NCBI RefSeq assembly: GCF_026151205.1
Contig: NC_087072.1
Coordinates: forward strand, 4,822,084 to 4,886,083
Direction: 5' to 3'
DNA from: Bolinopsis microptera
Lineage: Eukaryota; Ctenophora; Tentaculata; Lobata; Bolinopsidae
Length of the DNA: 64,000 nt
Shown here: positions 1 to 10,599 of the stretch, piece by piece
Layout of the letters: each line of letters begins with the position of its first letter
Numbering within the stretch: the first letter of the stretch is position 1
Program-made: the position numbers and the translations under genes
Notes under the pieces: generated by a model
Told to the model about the DNA's origin: nothing
The model's database searches: none
The model's input: the letters and a program-made list of their open reading frames with translations, nothing else

Positions 1-861
1 TGGATACGTGAGGGCACTCCGAATAGAATTGCTCGCCTAATCCGGGTTTTGACTCAGCGGGTAATTACTCCTACCCTTTTTAACTGCGGCAGTGAAATCC
101 CGGCCGTAGGCCGGGTTACACTAGTTTGACATAATTTTAATTCAAATTCCACTCAATTTCACTCTGATAGTGATAAAATTTAGAAATTGATCGGATATCC
201 GACTAAAGTAAGCAGTTTATAAGGTGTTTGGCCGGATATCAATCAGAAATTTCATTAATTTCCAGGAAAAAATTTCGACGGCTTATAGGTCCTGAAAAAT
301 ATTTTCGGCTCATAATGATCAGGGTGACATGAACTGTGGAGAATAGTAGTTTCCAGGAAAGTTTTTGACCTAGAAAATTTTCGGCCCGAGTCATTCTCGG
401 TATGTAAATTTAATGGCAGACTCCCTGCTTCCGACCTCGTATTGCTAAGGGAGGCCTGCCCTCAGACTCAGAGATCGCATTACAAAGGGGGAGCCTCGAC
501 TCAAATATCGTATATCGAGGGTGGGGTGGCTGGTGGGGACTCTGAAATCGGGATAGAAAACATGAAAACTTATAAATTTCGGAAATATTTTTACTGGATT
601 GTTTTCAGCTTGGAAAAGCAAAACTTTTAATTCCAAATTTTGTTGTCATAGTTTAAGTCAAGCTAATAGCTCAGTCACTGAGTGCCCAATTGAAACAATC
701 ATTTTTTTGGTATGATTTACTACCACCACTGGTTCGAGGAATTTGTCAAATCGAAAAATATTCATTTTAATTCATTTTTTTCAAATGAAGGTTCATTTTT
801 GCAATTATTTGATAGTTTGGATAGTCGGATCGAGCTACATTTTATTGAATTGTGTTTGGCC
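1..861. other. No gene recognised
   Basis: No convincing coding region on either strand; the short open frames at 442-636 overlap each other on opposite strands and resemble no family I know. A GC-rich mini-hairpin (CCGGCCGTAGGCCGGG) sits near position 100. The sequence looks like degraded repeat DNA upstream of the LINE fragment. Confidence 0.5.
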
Positions 862-947
862 ATTCTTACTGGGCCGCGCTCAGCCTGTCATTCCGCCTAT
901 AATCTCTATTTATCAACATTAAAGCCTGGGGTCCTCAGGTAAGGCCA
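862..947 (-). repeat. Short dispersed repeat, copy 1
   Basis: On the minus strand this reads CTGAGGACCCCAGGCT, then GGCGGAATGACAGGCTGAG, then CGCGGCCCAGTAA. The same series occurs at 4345-4445 and 7928-8047, so it is a dispersed family of about 90-120 bp. It has no coding capacity. A SINE or MITE is possible; the copy at 7.9 kb has CCGCGCCTCAG at one end and CTGAGCGCGGCC at the other, which hints at inverted termini. Confidence 0.6.
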
Positions 948-1149
948 TTCGAACTACTTAACTATACATTTGTCCTGAATAAATTAGAGCTGTAGCTTCT
1001 CAGATGCAAGATGACCGAGATAAGAAGCATAACGATTTTATTCATTACGTGTGATCAGGTGAAATTGGCTTACCTAATCACGTGATTATGTGACCCCGTT
1101 ATGTGACCTCGAATTTTCAAATTTTGGCGACAGAATCCTCGAACAAGTA

Positions 1150-2690
1150 GGTAAAGTCCAGTATAAAGGAAGGGAAAGCATGGGGTGACGACAACATAGC
1201 CCCAGAAGTCCTAAAATGATGCGACCTTGATCAAATTGTTTTATGTTTTAGACTTCTGTAACAATGCTCTATTGAAAGGTGAGAAACCAGACCAATGGTC
1301 AACTGCCAACAATAAACATTATACCATTTCCAAAGAAGGGTGACCTTAGCGAACCAATGAACTATCGGGGAATAAGCTTGTCATCCCTAGTTGCCAAGGC
1401 TCTAAACAAAATGGTCCTAAACCGGTTGAAGCCAGAAATCGAGACAATTCTGCGCAGAAAGCAGAATGGATTCAGACCAGGAAGGTCAACAACTCAACAG
1501 ATATTGGTACTGAGGCGTCTTATAGAATTAGAGGGTGTCAAGAGTCGGAAACTGCCTGCTGTTCTGACATTTATAGACTTTAAGAAGGCTTTCGACAGTG
1601 TACATCGTGGGAAAATATTCAAGATTCTAGAAGCTTACGGCATTCCAGTCAAAATCGTACAGCTTATACGGCTCATGTACGAGAAGACAATGGCCAAAGT
1701 CCTAACTCCAGACGGAGAAACGGAATTGTTCGAGATACTCGCAGGTGTGTATTATAGGGTGATATCTTAGCACCTTACCTCTTTGCAATAGTTATCGACT
1801 ACTATATATATAACTATGAGGCAAGCCATAGGTGATGATGCGGAGCGACTTGGACTCACTCTCGAATGTAGAAAAAGCAGAAGAGTGGGGCCCAAGATTA
1901 TCACCGATGTGGACTTTGCAGAGGATATAGCACTTATATCTGAGGACATGGACAAGGCTAACGAGTTCCTGCTCAGAGTAGAATCGGCGGCAGCAAGCGT
2001 TGGGCTACACATAAACGAAGGCAAGACCAAGGTCATGACACTGAATATGGAGGATCGATCTAGCAACCTACAAAGTCGATTCGGGGAAGCCATAGAAAAT
2101 GTGGATGATTTCATCTACTTAGGCTCCTTGATTGAGAGCACAGATAGAGGGATAAGGGTTAGAAAGGAAAAAGCGTGGGGTGCCCTACATAGACTGAAGA
2201 ATATATGGAAATCCAAACTCGCAAAGAGCCTAAAAATCATATTGTTCATAGCGGCTTGTGAATCAGTACTGCTCTACGGATCAGAAACCTGGACACTGAC
2301 AAAGGCTCAAGAGAAAAAGTTAGACGGGACATACACAAAGATGTTGCGTATGGTGCTGGGAATCTCATGGAAGGACAAGGTCAGCAATATAACTTTGTAT
2401 GGTAGCCTACCAAGGCTGTCAAACAAGTTAGTAAGCAGGAGATTAAAAATGGCGGGACACTGCATCCGACATCCTGACCTTCTCGCCAGTGACTTAGTCT
2501 TATGTGAACCTACGCACGGTAGAGCACAGCAAGGCCGACCAAGACAAAGCTACTTGTCTAATGTCTATGTTACTGAAGGAAGTTGGGATAAAATCTAAAG
2601 AGGAACTGCGAACCCTGATGCGGGACAGGGATATATGGAGGGGATTATCTGGCGTAGATCGGACTTAGTTCTGACATAGTAGTAGTAGGT
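1150..2690 (+). pseudogene. Decayed LINE reverse transcriptase fragment
   Basis: This is the reverse transcriptase and C-terminal part of a non-LTR retrotransposon. Recognisable blocks in order are GKAWGDDNIAPEVLK (from about 1177), the fingers block with PFPKKGD and FRPGRSTTQQI, motif A FIDFKKAFDSVH (about 1570-1605), the block-B region GDILAPYLF (about 1758-1784, another frame), motif C as DFAEDIAL (about 1912), then YLGSLIE, LLYGSETWTLT, a RRLKMAGHCIRHPD block and a terminal MRDRDIWRG. There is an in-frame stop after LK near 1215, one frame change near 1757 and a change back near 1810. The catalytic YxDD is FAED, so the first aspartate is replaced by glutamate. It is a dead copy, most like RTE/craTA-type LINEs from the C-terminal motifs (inference). 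The 3' end is about 2690, near a run of TAGTAGTAGG. No endonuclease was found upstream, so it is 5'-truncated. Confidence 0.85.
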
Positions 2691-4051
2691 ACAGACACAG
2701 TATGCCATCTGCAAAGCAACAACTCTCAAATATGAAACACGGCGGAGGTATAAGACCCAACGTAGGGGGTACTGACTTATGGCCCACACTGTGGCTGTAG
2801 TTACAGAATGTTCAACGATTCAACTTTCTTGTGATTTCTTACAAATTGTTTATATCTCCTTTATTCCTCTTCTACTTAGATTTATTGTTCTTGTCTAGGG
2901 TTCTCCAGGTACCATGTTTCCTTCCTGTAAGTGTACTAATTGCCACTTTCGAGAATAAACCCCTTTTCGGCTAGAGTTTTCTGATTAATATTGGCAAAAA
3001 GGAGCTCATTGAGGGTGCAATTTAATTTAATTGTGCAGAACGACCGGTCAAATCATTATATATGGCCGGTCAAATTATCATTTATGGCAGACGAATGAGA
3101 GTTTTTATATTTCAATTTTCCAAAACTTGAAATATCTTAACGGGTGATGCTCGTAAAATATTTGTTTCAAATATATTAGAGTTAGACCGTCGACGAGTCC
3201 AACTCGGCGCGTGTCTTGGTTGGTTATAAAACTACAAGAAATATTTCGATTCGGCTGGTATGTTAACCCAATTTCTTGTTCCGATTCCTGTAGTGGGTCC
3301 CCAGGCCCTCGAGCATGCCTATATCAAAGTAAATTTTAATTCTTTGCGATCACATTGGAGCTCCTAGACATCAATATTTGGTTAAACACATTTCTTGCAT
3401 AATCCGAAAAAACAGAAATGTCAAATCAGGGTTCTACGTCTTAGGGCTTTAACATTACGAATATTTTCTGAGAATTAATTTGTCAAAAGCATTTCTGTGC
3501 AGGAATATTTTGTCAATAGTCTCATGAACCATCCTGCATGAAAGAGTTACTTGTAAAGGTAGATCTGATGGGCACAACCAGCAATAGCATGTTTTCTCCA
3601 GGCGCCTTAATAACGAATTACTATGTGTCAAAATAGACCGCAAGTTTTGGTTCAGGGCATGTTATACAAGTACAACAAGTAATCCACCGAAAGATTGGAA
3701 ACACTGCAGACTAAATCTGAGTATATAGTACTGAGTAGGTACTCTCTTTATGAAATTGAATACGTATGATTTGATCATGAGCCGCTGTAATCCAGTGTCG
3801 TCAATACTCAGATCCGCAAAGTCAAGACTTAGGTTCAGTGAGCCTAATGTTTGAGCCAGTCAGCCAGATATCTGAGCAGTTAAAACTCGTGATTTGTCGA
3901 TAATCTAACAAAAATAATGTAGTAAAAGTAAAATACCCCCTAATGACTCGAGTGTCATTAACAGCACCAATATAATAGTAAGTACACTAGCATTGCAGTA
4001 CATTCGAGTGTCGTTCAGAATTAACTTTAACACTTCTGTGATGACTTTGTA
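2691..4051. other. Intergenic, dispersed repeat only
   Basis: Apart from the dispersed repeat at 3135-3245 I see no gene, RNA or structured element here. Short open frames (such as 3455-3643 on the minus strand) carry no recognisable motif. The upstream control region of the aquaporin-like gene presumably lies in the last few hundred bases, but I can point to no clear TATA box. Confidence 0.5.
3135..3245 (+). repeat. GTCGACGAGTCC dispersed repeat, copy 1
   Basis: It runs from AACGGGTGATGCTCGTAAAA through ATATTTGTTTCA, then ACCGTCGACGAGTCCAACTC, GGCGCGTGTCTTGGT and TTATAAAACTACAA. Related copies lie at 23385-23470 (minus), 62190-62245, 63268-63365 and, in part, 55068-55101. GAGTCCAACTC can fold into a small hairpin. 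The family has no coding capacity; the class (SINE, LINE UTR or MITE) is unknown. Confidence 0.7.
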
Positions 4052-6266
4052 ATGATCGTAGAGAATCCACTAACTGTGTCAGTTCAAGAAAATGTTGGAC
4101 AAACCATTTGTAATGGTGCTCTGCCGAATAATAAGGTTAGCGTCTTCTTTTTTATCACTAAAACTGATCCGCAGCTCAATCAGTACTGAATACTGATATA
4201 TACTGCAGATTCAAATAATTGGTCAACTATAATTATAGACGCATACTTAATGTTTTGTTTGTGTCTTATTGTCACGTGGAGTCCTGCATCCGAACAACTT
4301 GCTTTTTTAGATACAATATCAACCACTTTAACCAGATTTCACTCCTGACTCGTGACCTATTTTACCTTGGGAATAGGGACCTCAGGTTTAGTGTTCAGAT
4401 TGAAGATATGGCGGAATGACAGGTTAAGTGTGTTCCAGTAAATACCATTATCTGATTATGGGTAGGGAAATTTGGTGGTGGCGCACATAAGAAACCGCAA
4501 CTTGCACTTGTTGAATTTTGTTCTCTTTCAGGAGCTCCCTAAAAGACAATGGAAACTTGGCAGTTTTAAGGAGTTCACAAATGAGGCGGGACTCAGAGCG
4601 CTGTTTGCTGAATTTCTTGGAATCTTCATGCTCGTACTTTTCGCTACAGGTGCTATGTTACTGATGAATTATAAATCGAAACCAGAGCATCATTGACACC
4701 TTCAGTGCAACCATGAACCATTGTTGTTCTAATTCTATATCTACTTCTAGACTTCATGTTTCAAATGAAGCCTTGGACCGTGATATAGCTAGAGTTTATA
4801 AATACTTCCAAATTATAATAACTATTTTATAATTAACTTACGGTATCACCCTTCAGGTGGAATAAACCCCAGGATCATAGCAAGATTAAATGACAGCGGA
4901 ACCACGGATCTCTTCAACTTTTCCACATCCTTCGGAGTTGGGATGAGTAAGTAAATGTAACAAATATTCTTAGGACAGACGCTCGGTAATTGGTACTGGC
5001 AGTTCTAATTCTGTCAAAATAGTAATGTTTAAAAATCTTTCTTCCATCGCTATAGACTACTTATTTTCGTCAATATTAAGCATTATGATGATACTATGAT
5101 GATAACTGGTACCCCCCCCCCCCCAGCTGTATGTTTGATGATCTACCTATGTGCGGATGTGTCAGGAGGTCATGTGAACCCCTCCATCTCACTGATGTTC
5201 TTCCTGGATACTCAGATCTCCTTCATCAAAATGATTTGTTACATTTTCGTGCAGTTCTGTGGTGGTTTCGCTGCTGCAGGTATGAAACTCTGCTCTTTGG
5301 GCATACTTTAATGAGGCTATTTATGTTATTAATAAATCATATAAGAAGACTTGAGATGCCATGGTATGTGCACTGTTTGATTTCAGGTTTGCTGTGGGGA
5401 ATTGGTGATTTTGAGGATCTTCCAGATTTCGCACCTCCAACATTCGAAGATTTTAATGTGATCAGAGTGAGTACTCTTTAACACCGTGATTATTGTTATG
5501 CAATAGACTAACTGAAATCTGAATCATGGAAATCAGACGATATTTTTTAATTGGCGCAGGTGATAGTGTTACCATCGGAACTCCACATTGCAATTTGCAG
5601 GTAATAATATTCATGGTGGCTGGTAGCTGGATGATGATACTGGTCACTCTGGCAGCAATTGACGCTAGAAGAGGTCATGCCGATTGTTTCCTGCAACCCT
5701 TCGCTATCGGAATGAGTATTCATATTGCTCTTCTCTTCATGGTAAATACACTTAACTTGCTCTCAGTATACAATGTACTCAAGAAAACAAGCTGGACTTT
5801 AAAAAATACATAACCCAAGGTTCTAGGCTTCAAATTTCCATGCTGTATGATAACAAGAATTCCGCAGACCGATTTGATTATTAGAGCTTAGCAGAAACCT
5901 TGATTGCTAACTGTTTACAATATCAAACATTACCTCCCATCAGGGACCCTATGTCGTGACTGGTCTTAATCCAATAGTGATTTGCTGGTATATAGTCTGC
6001 GGAGCCTGGACTCACCATCTATGGGTAAAAATAGGCACCCCTAAATCATTGAATTCGTTTCCAGATTTTGGGCCCGGTAGTGTGGCTCTTTGCTCATTGA
6101 ATCTATACTTTATGTTTCAGAAATCCACCATATTCTATCTTCTATTAATTACTATGACACCACATAACAACACTCTACCTCTCAGGCCTTCGGACTGCTT
6201 CCGTTTTTGGGGACGGCAACTGCGGTCGCTGTTTACAACGGAATCCTGCGTCCTTACAAGGCGTGA
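4052..6266 (+). CDS. AQP: Aquaporin-like membrane channel, 8 exons
   Basis: MIP-family channel for water or small solutes. Exons joined by GT-AG sites with consistent phase: 4052-4135, 4532-4649, 4857-4946, 5127-5279, 5387-5466, 5601-5741, 5944-6024, 6186-6266 (stop TGA). This gives about 275 residues, the usual aquaporin size. Helix 1 is near residues 45-65 (LFAEFLGIFMLVLFATGG). Loop B is SGGHVNPSISL, where the normal box is NPA. The second half has AIDARRGHADCFLQPFAIGM, then loop E as TGLNPIVICW, where NPAR is normal, so both boxes are altered (NPS, NPI) and the pore arginine is missing. The fold signature is otherwise good: GGFAAAG, then GPYVV and a final GILRPYK. The start ATG at 4052 was chosen because its exon splices in phase 0 to the next. 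It may be an unorthodox aquaporin with changed selectivity, or a relaxed paralogue. Poly-C at 5112-5124 is the polypyrimidine tract of intron 3. Confidence 0.85.
4345..4445 (+). repeat. Short dispersed repeat, copy 2
   Basis: It lies in the first intron of the aquaporin-like gene. It carries GGGACCTCAGGTTTAGTGTT and then ATGGCGGAATGACAGGTTAA, matching the copies at 862-947 and 7928-8047 but more diverged. The ATG in it opens only a few codons and is not a gene start. Confidence 0.55.
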
Positions 6267-6978
6267 GATACTTCTGACTCTTTAATCGAGTGGTTCTAAA
6301 TTGTTTCATGTTTTTAATCTAATGCGGATGTCAGGTCATTTAAAACGAGGAGACGAGGAATTTTTGAATTCATATTTCAAAGTTCAAACAGCTTTAAAAA
6401 TGAAGAAACACTCACAAACAATGGGCAATCGATCCAATTCAAAACCAAGCACGTTTTACTGGAACGTATCTCATGTTCCCCTTGACTGCATGTATTCTTT
6501 GCTCCAATTTTTAATGTGAACTCTGGGCCCAAGTATGATATCTGTGTTAAATAAAAAACTTTGAGTTACGTTACATTTCACCCCCTTAATCTTATTCGTA
6601 GGCATAATATAAATATAATAGTATCTGCTTTGAACTATGTGTATTAGCACTTCGATACATTTTTAATTTTAAATGTTAGAATTTATATTATAAACCAATA
6701 TCCGTTGTTCGTATTTATTAGTTTCGTAGACCTGAAATCTGGTACAAAATACCTACTTTGGGGTGGGGGTACCAAAGATTGTGATCTCTGCCTTACTGAA
6801 AAAACCTTAGGTATATTATTTAAGATAAAGATGACAATCTACTAAATAGGAGAAAAGAACTTATTAGCAAATGTACATTGTATAAGGCACACCAAAAAAT
6901 TTTTGTTTTTCGTTTCGTTTCGTTATGTTTTGAGTTCATTTTATGAAGGAGCTTGTAAGGAAAATATGGATTTAGTAA

Positions 6979-7293
6979 GGGGCCATCTACTTAGGACGTC
7001 CGGCAAATAGGGAGGGGGGGGGGGGGGGGGGGAGGGGGGTGGTTTCTGAAAATCCGGACCTCTGGAAATTTTGGTAGAATTAATTATTTCAACTCTTTGA
7101 ATTTTCTAACAATGAATTTGAGTTGGTTTTATTTGTACTCTTAAAAGTAGCTGGAAATCCGGACGTCCAAGGGAGGGGGGGGGGGGGGGGGGGTTGGTTT
7201 TGAAAATTCGAGCACACCCGGACAGGGGGGGGGGGGGGGCGGGGGTGGTCTGAAATTCTGTGATTTTGGCGGACGTCCTAAGTAGATGGCCCC
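6979..7293. mobile_element. Harbinger-like MITE with TAA target duplication
   Basis: A 315-bp non-coding element with terminal inverted repeats beginning GGGGCCATCTACTTAGGACG (the right end carries the reverse complement), flanked by TAA on both sides. Copy B of the duplication still has the empty site at 19847-19855 (TTTAGTAATAG), so the insertion and its 3-bp TAA duplication can be read directly. Three-base TWA duplications and GGG-starting ends are typical of PIF/Harbinger MITEs. Long G runs (7015-7033, 7177-7192, 7226-7239) lie inside and may reflect slippage. Confidence 0.85.
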
Positions 7294-7927
7294 TAATAGT
7301 AAGTTATTCTAACACTAATGATTGCATGAAACTTAAAGTTTGTTGAATCGCCGTTTTATTTGTAACACTAAAACTATATACTTGGTTTGATATCTGAGTT
7401 TAGGATCAGTATTACGGCAACATACAACATAATTTTTGCCCAAAAGTCCGAAATTGTAAATTCATGCTCCCCTGGGCATTGATTGGTTACCTGATCGTAA
7501 AATATAATATCATACAGCTGTGCATAACTAAGAGTAAGATGAGAAGTACGGACTAGTCGTACTTTTCAATTCGACAGTCTCATACGTACTTTTAAATTTT
7601 TACTGAAAAGTGCTGTCCCAAAAAACCATGCAATAGAGAAACATTTTAAATACGACTGTTTGAAAATATATTTAGGACTGTTTGAAAATATAAATACGAG
7701 CTAAGTCGACTTTTATTTTTATCCTGATTGTTTAGTACCTGAATATTTACCTTTTAAAAAATACGAAGTTCCAAAATATTGCGTCCAATATTTTATATTA
7801 CAAAAAATTCAAATCTTATAAAATTTTGGTACTAAAAAGTACGTGATACTAGTCGTACGGGCCCATACTTCTCATCTAAGCCTAAGGTGCATAATGCATA
7901 GCCTAATTCTCCAATCTCGACCGCGCC

Positions 7928-8047
7928 TCAGTTCCCAATTACTCAATTCCTCTAACCCTGATACTTCCTTACCTGAGGACCCCAGGCTATTATGTTCATT
8001 AACAAAGATTTGGCGGAATGACAGGCTGAGCGCGGCCCAGTAAATAC
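7928..8047 (+). repeat. Short dispersed repeat, copy 3
   Basis: The third copy of the CTGAGGACCCCAGGCT / GGCGGAATGACAGGCTGAG family. It is present in copy A of the duplication and absent from the matching place in copy B (20570-20573), so it either inserted in A or was deleted in B between repeated CTTCCTT motifs. Confidence 0.65.
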
Positions 8048-8122
8048 TTCCTTGAAATTTGCTCTTTATTTATGTTCTCTAAGACATAACATGATAAATC
8101 TATTAATTATAGGTTTATAAGT

Positions 8123-10334
8123 TTATTGGTTTATGAACGATTCATATTTATTCAACTTACTTGGGTCTAAAAAGTTATTTGAGCTTTTGCAGTCGTTTAC
8201 TGAGGTTGATCCAATGGCCGACTTCTTCCCGTTGGTACACTCCTGGCAAATTCCACTTTCCATGTATCGATCAGCTAGACATTTGCAGTCAGAGACTGAA
8301 GTTGCTTCCTTCTCCGAGGTGGAATGTTCAGGACAAGAATTGCAGTTCAGTCCGTCATCTCCATAAGTGTCCTCAGGACAGGACTCACAGATGTTTTGAA
8401 CACTTTTCTTTTCGCCGGCTGAGCAGGTTTCGGTCTCGTCACTTGATCCCTCACTTGTTGCTTTTATTGAGGTGAATACCAAGTCGTTATTGGACTTAAG
8501 TTCCATCTGTGGAAATGGAAATTTGTCAATTTAGGTTATATTTCAAATGAAGTATGGAAGTTTGATGCCCAAGTTCTTAAAAAGTGAAAACCTGTAAGAT
8601 ATTGGAATAATAAAGATCATTAAAGATCACAAAACTGTCCATAATTCAACCTGCTGGACTAAGGTAACCAGAATTAATTGATGGAGGACCCGGGAAGACG
8701 GTCAATAAAAGCTGACAAGGAGCAGTAATGTGGAGTGAGTTTCTCAAGAAATATTGTGAGCCATATTTGATATTTATACTGTAAAACTGTTTGTAAGTTT
8801 TGAAATCGATAACTATGCATGTACAATTTCGAGAAAACTATAAAATAATATCATGTACAGACCTCTATATTTTTATTCTTCCAATTGGATAAAGTGACTG
8901 TAAAGGCGAAATTCGGTCTCCCAACTGAAATAATCGATTGCTGATAATCTTATTTAGATTGTAATATTATATATTTTTGAAGTTTATTTTAAATTTATTT
9001 AGAATGGGCTTCAGATATGTCAGTACGTTTGAAATTGAATTTTAAGTGAGCTGCACTTACGTGTGAAGGAAGTGTCCTCTGATTTGAGAGCAAATTCTAG
9101 ATTGCCTTGCTTGTTGATATTTATTGTTAACTCAATATCCTCGTCTTTTTTAAAGCTGTAATTTTTTCCAATTTTTTTGAATTTCGTATACATACCACCT
9201 GGAATATACAATTAGGTAGGTTATTTCATTTTTAGTCGGGATTTTGCCGCATGCAGAATGGTGAAAGTCGTATGATTGAGTTGAACGCTAGTTTTATTTT
9301 TTTATTTAGCTAAATTAGAAACATGCCACTTCAAAATAAATCATGAGCCGTGCTAAACATGACACATCGTGTTTCTTAATGGACGGGATTTGGATCAGAG
9401 CAACTGTTTAAATAAATCGTTTACATTGTCATTAGAACTAAAAGCCATTATCATATGGTACGAATTCGGGGATTTTAAAAAATCGCCAAATGTACTAACT
9501 TACTAATTTTTGCTGCTATGACGTCAATACCATTATTGAGCTAAATTCACAAATTTTGTAACGCTATTTTTTCAATGCCTCTTAACTTATTAGCGTTAAT
9601 GTCAAGCTAGGGCCGGACAAAAATAACCAAATAAGCAAAGCTTAAACTTACTCTGTTTGTTGGTATCGTATGCCCAAGCATTAATTCGATGTTTCTGTAT
9701 AGCTATTTCGTATCCTCTGTTCGGTTCGTCAAAGGATCCGTCGGTTAAATGTTGCCCTATGTACACGGTTGCTGTGCCTGATGTTGAAACGAACGTTCCT
9801 GGAAAATACAGTCTCAGTTACCACGTACAAATATTTAATAAAACAAATATTTATTTTTACAAGCAGTTAGCAATACATTGGAATATTAACTTACTAGGAT
9901 CACATGGGTAGCATTTTTTTTCGTCAGGGTCATGGGCAATATAGTGGGATTTATCACGTGGAAAACTCGAAAACTACTATAACGGACAGTGTCTTTTACC
10001 TTTAAACACAAATATCGATGTGTCGCCGTATTTTGTGGAGGCTTCAAACTCTTGACTTTCTTGCATTTCTTGTGGACTCACGTCGAAAACTGAAACAGAA
10101 ATGATAATTATACTATTGTACAGTGTATAATGTATTCGAATGCTTTATAATTAATATTATTATTTTTGTGAAAAATTTTTGTTTTCAGTACACTAAAACT
10201 TAGCAAATGGCTGTTTCTGAAAACACCAAACTTAAAACCAATAATTAAGTTAAGTACATACTGGTATAAACAGAAGCGTCAGCAAAACTTCCGCTCAAGA
10301 TCGCTAACATCCACATCAGCATGTAGATAATCAT
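8123..10334 (-). CDS. Secreted Cys-rich GCC2/GCC3-like protein, copy A
   Basis: A five-exon gene. Exons: 10262-10334 (ATG, signal peptide MIIYMLMWMLAILSGSFADA), 10000-10089, 9652-9798, 9061-9198, and a last exon up to about 8460 or 8506 that ends at a stop near 8123. Exons 1-4 join in phase 1. The last exon stays in phase if its acceptor is at 8460 (c+CA); the ATG at 8506 follows another CAG but does not keep the phase. The middle exons encode a region I do not recognise (FVSTSGTATVYIGQHLTDGS, then YSFKKDEDIELTINI). The last exon has a Cys pattern typical of ephrin-receptor-like/GCC2-GCC3 modules: CSAGEK, CESCPEDTYGDDG, CNSCPEHSTS, CKCLADRY, CQECTNGKKS. AATAAA lies just past the stop, although a GTAAGT donor at 8154-8159 could instead lead to further exons. 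Likely secreted; function unknown. Its twin is at 20644-22778. Confidence 0.7.
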
Positions 10335-10563
10335 TTCTCTTGATTCCTTGTGCGAATTATTGTAAATGTGAGTGAATCACACATACAAAAACACAAATAA
10401 TTGAATATGTTTGATATTATTGGCATACACTGTACGACCCATCATCGCATCTATTACGTTCAACGCTGGCGTAAGATCTGTAACAAAATCATTCTATCTG
10501 AGACTCGATCTACGAAATATCATCATACAAAATGTGCATATATACATATATATTATTGTCTCG

Positions 10564-10572
10564 CTTTATATA
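10564..10572 (-). promoter_or_regulatory. Putative TATA box of copy A gene
   Basis: On the minus strand this reads TATATAAAG, about 230 bases upstream of the ATG at 10334. No intron was needed to reach the ATG, so a long 5' leader is implied. Copy B of the duplication breaks off before this site. Confidence 0.35.
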
Positions 10573-10599
10573 AGTATATAGTAAGATATGACTTATAGA

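Larger units (their letters stand above)
6355..10540. repeat. Segmental duplication, copy A
   Basis: This block is repeated at about 19240-22990 in the same orientation. Shared landmarks are the TTTAAAAATGAAGAAACACT stretch at the left, the whole five-exon Cys-rich gene with its introns, and CATACAAAATGTGCATAT at the right end. It starts about 90 bases after the aquaporin stop codon. Copies differ by small indels and by whole insertions: the MITE at 6979-7293 and the 120-bp block at 7928-8047 are only in A; the palindrome at 19718-19932 and a 109-bp insert at 20305-20413 are only in B. Confidence 0.9.
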
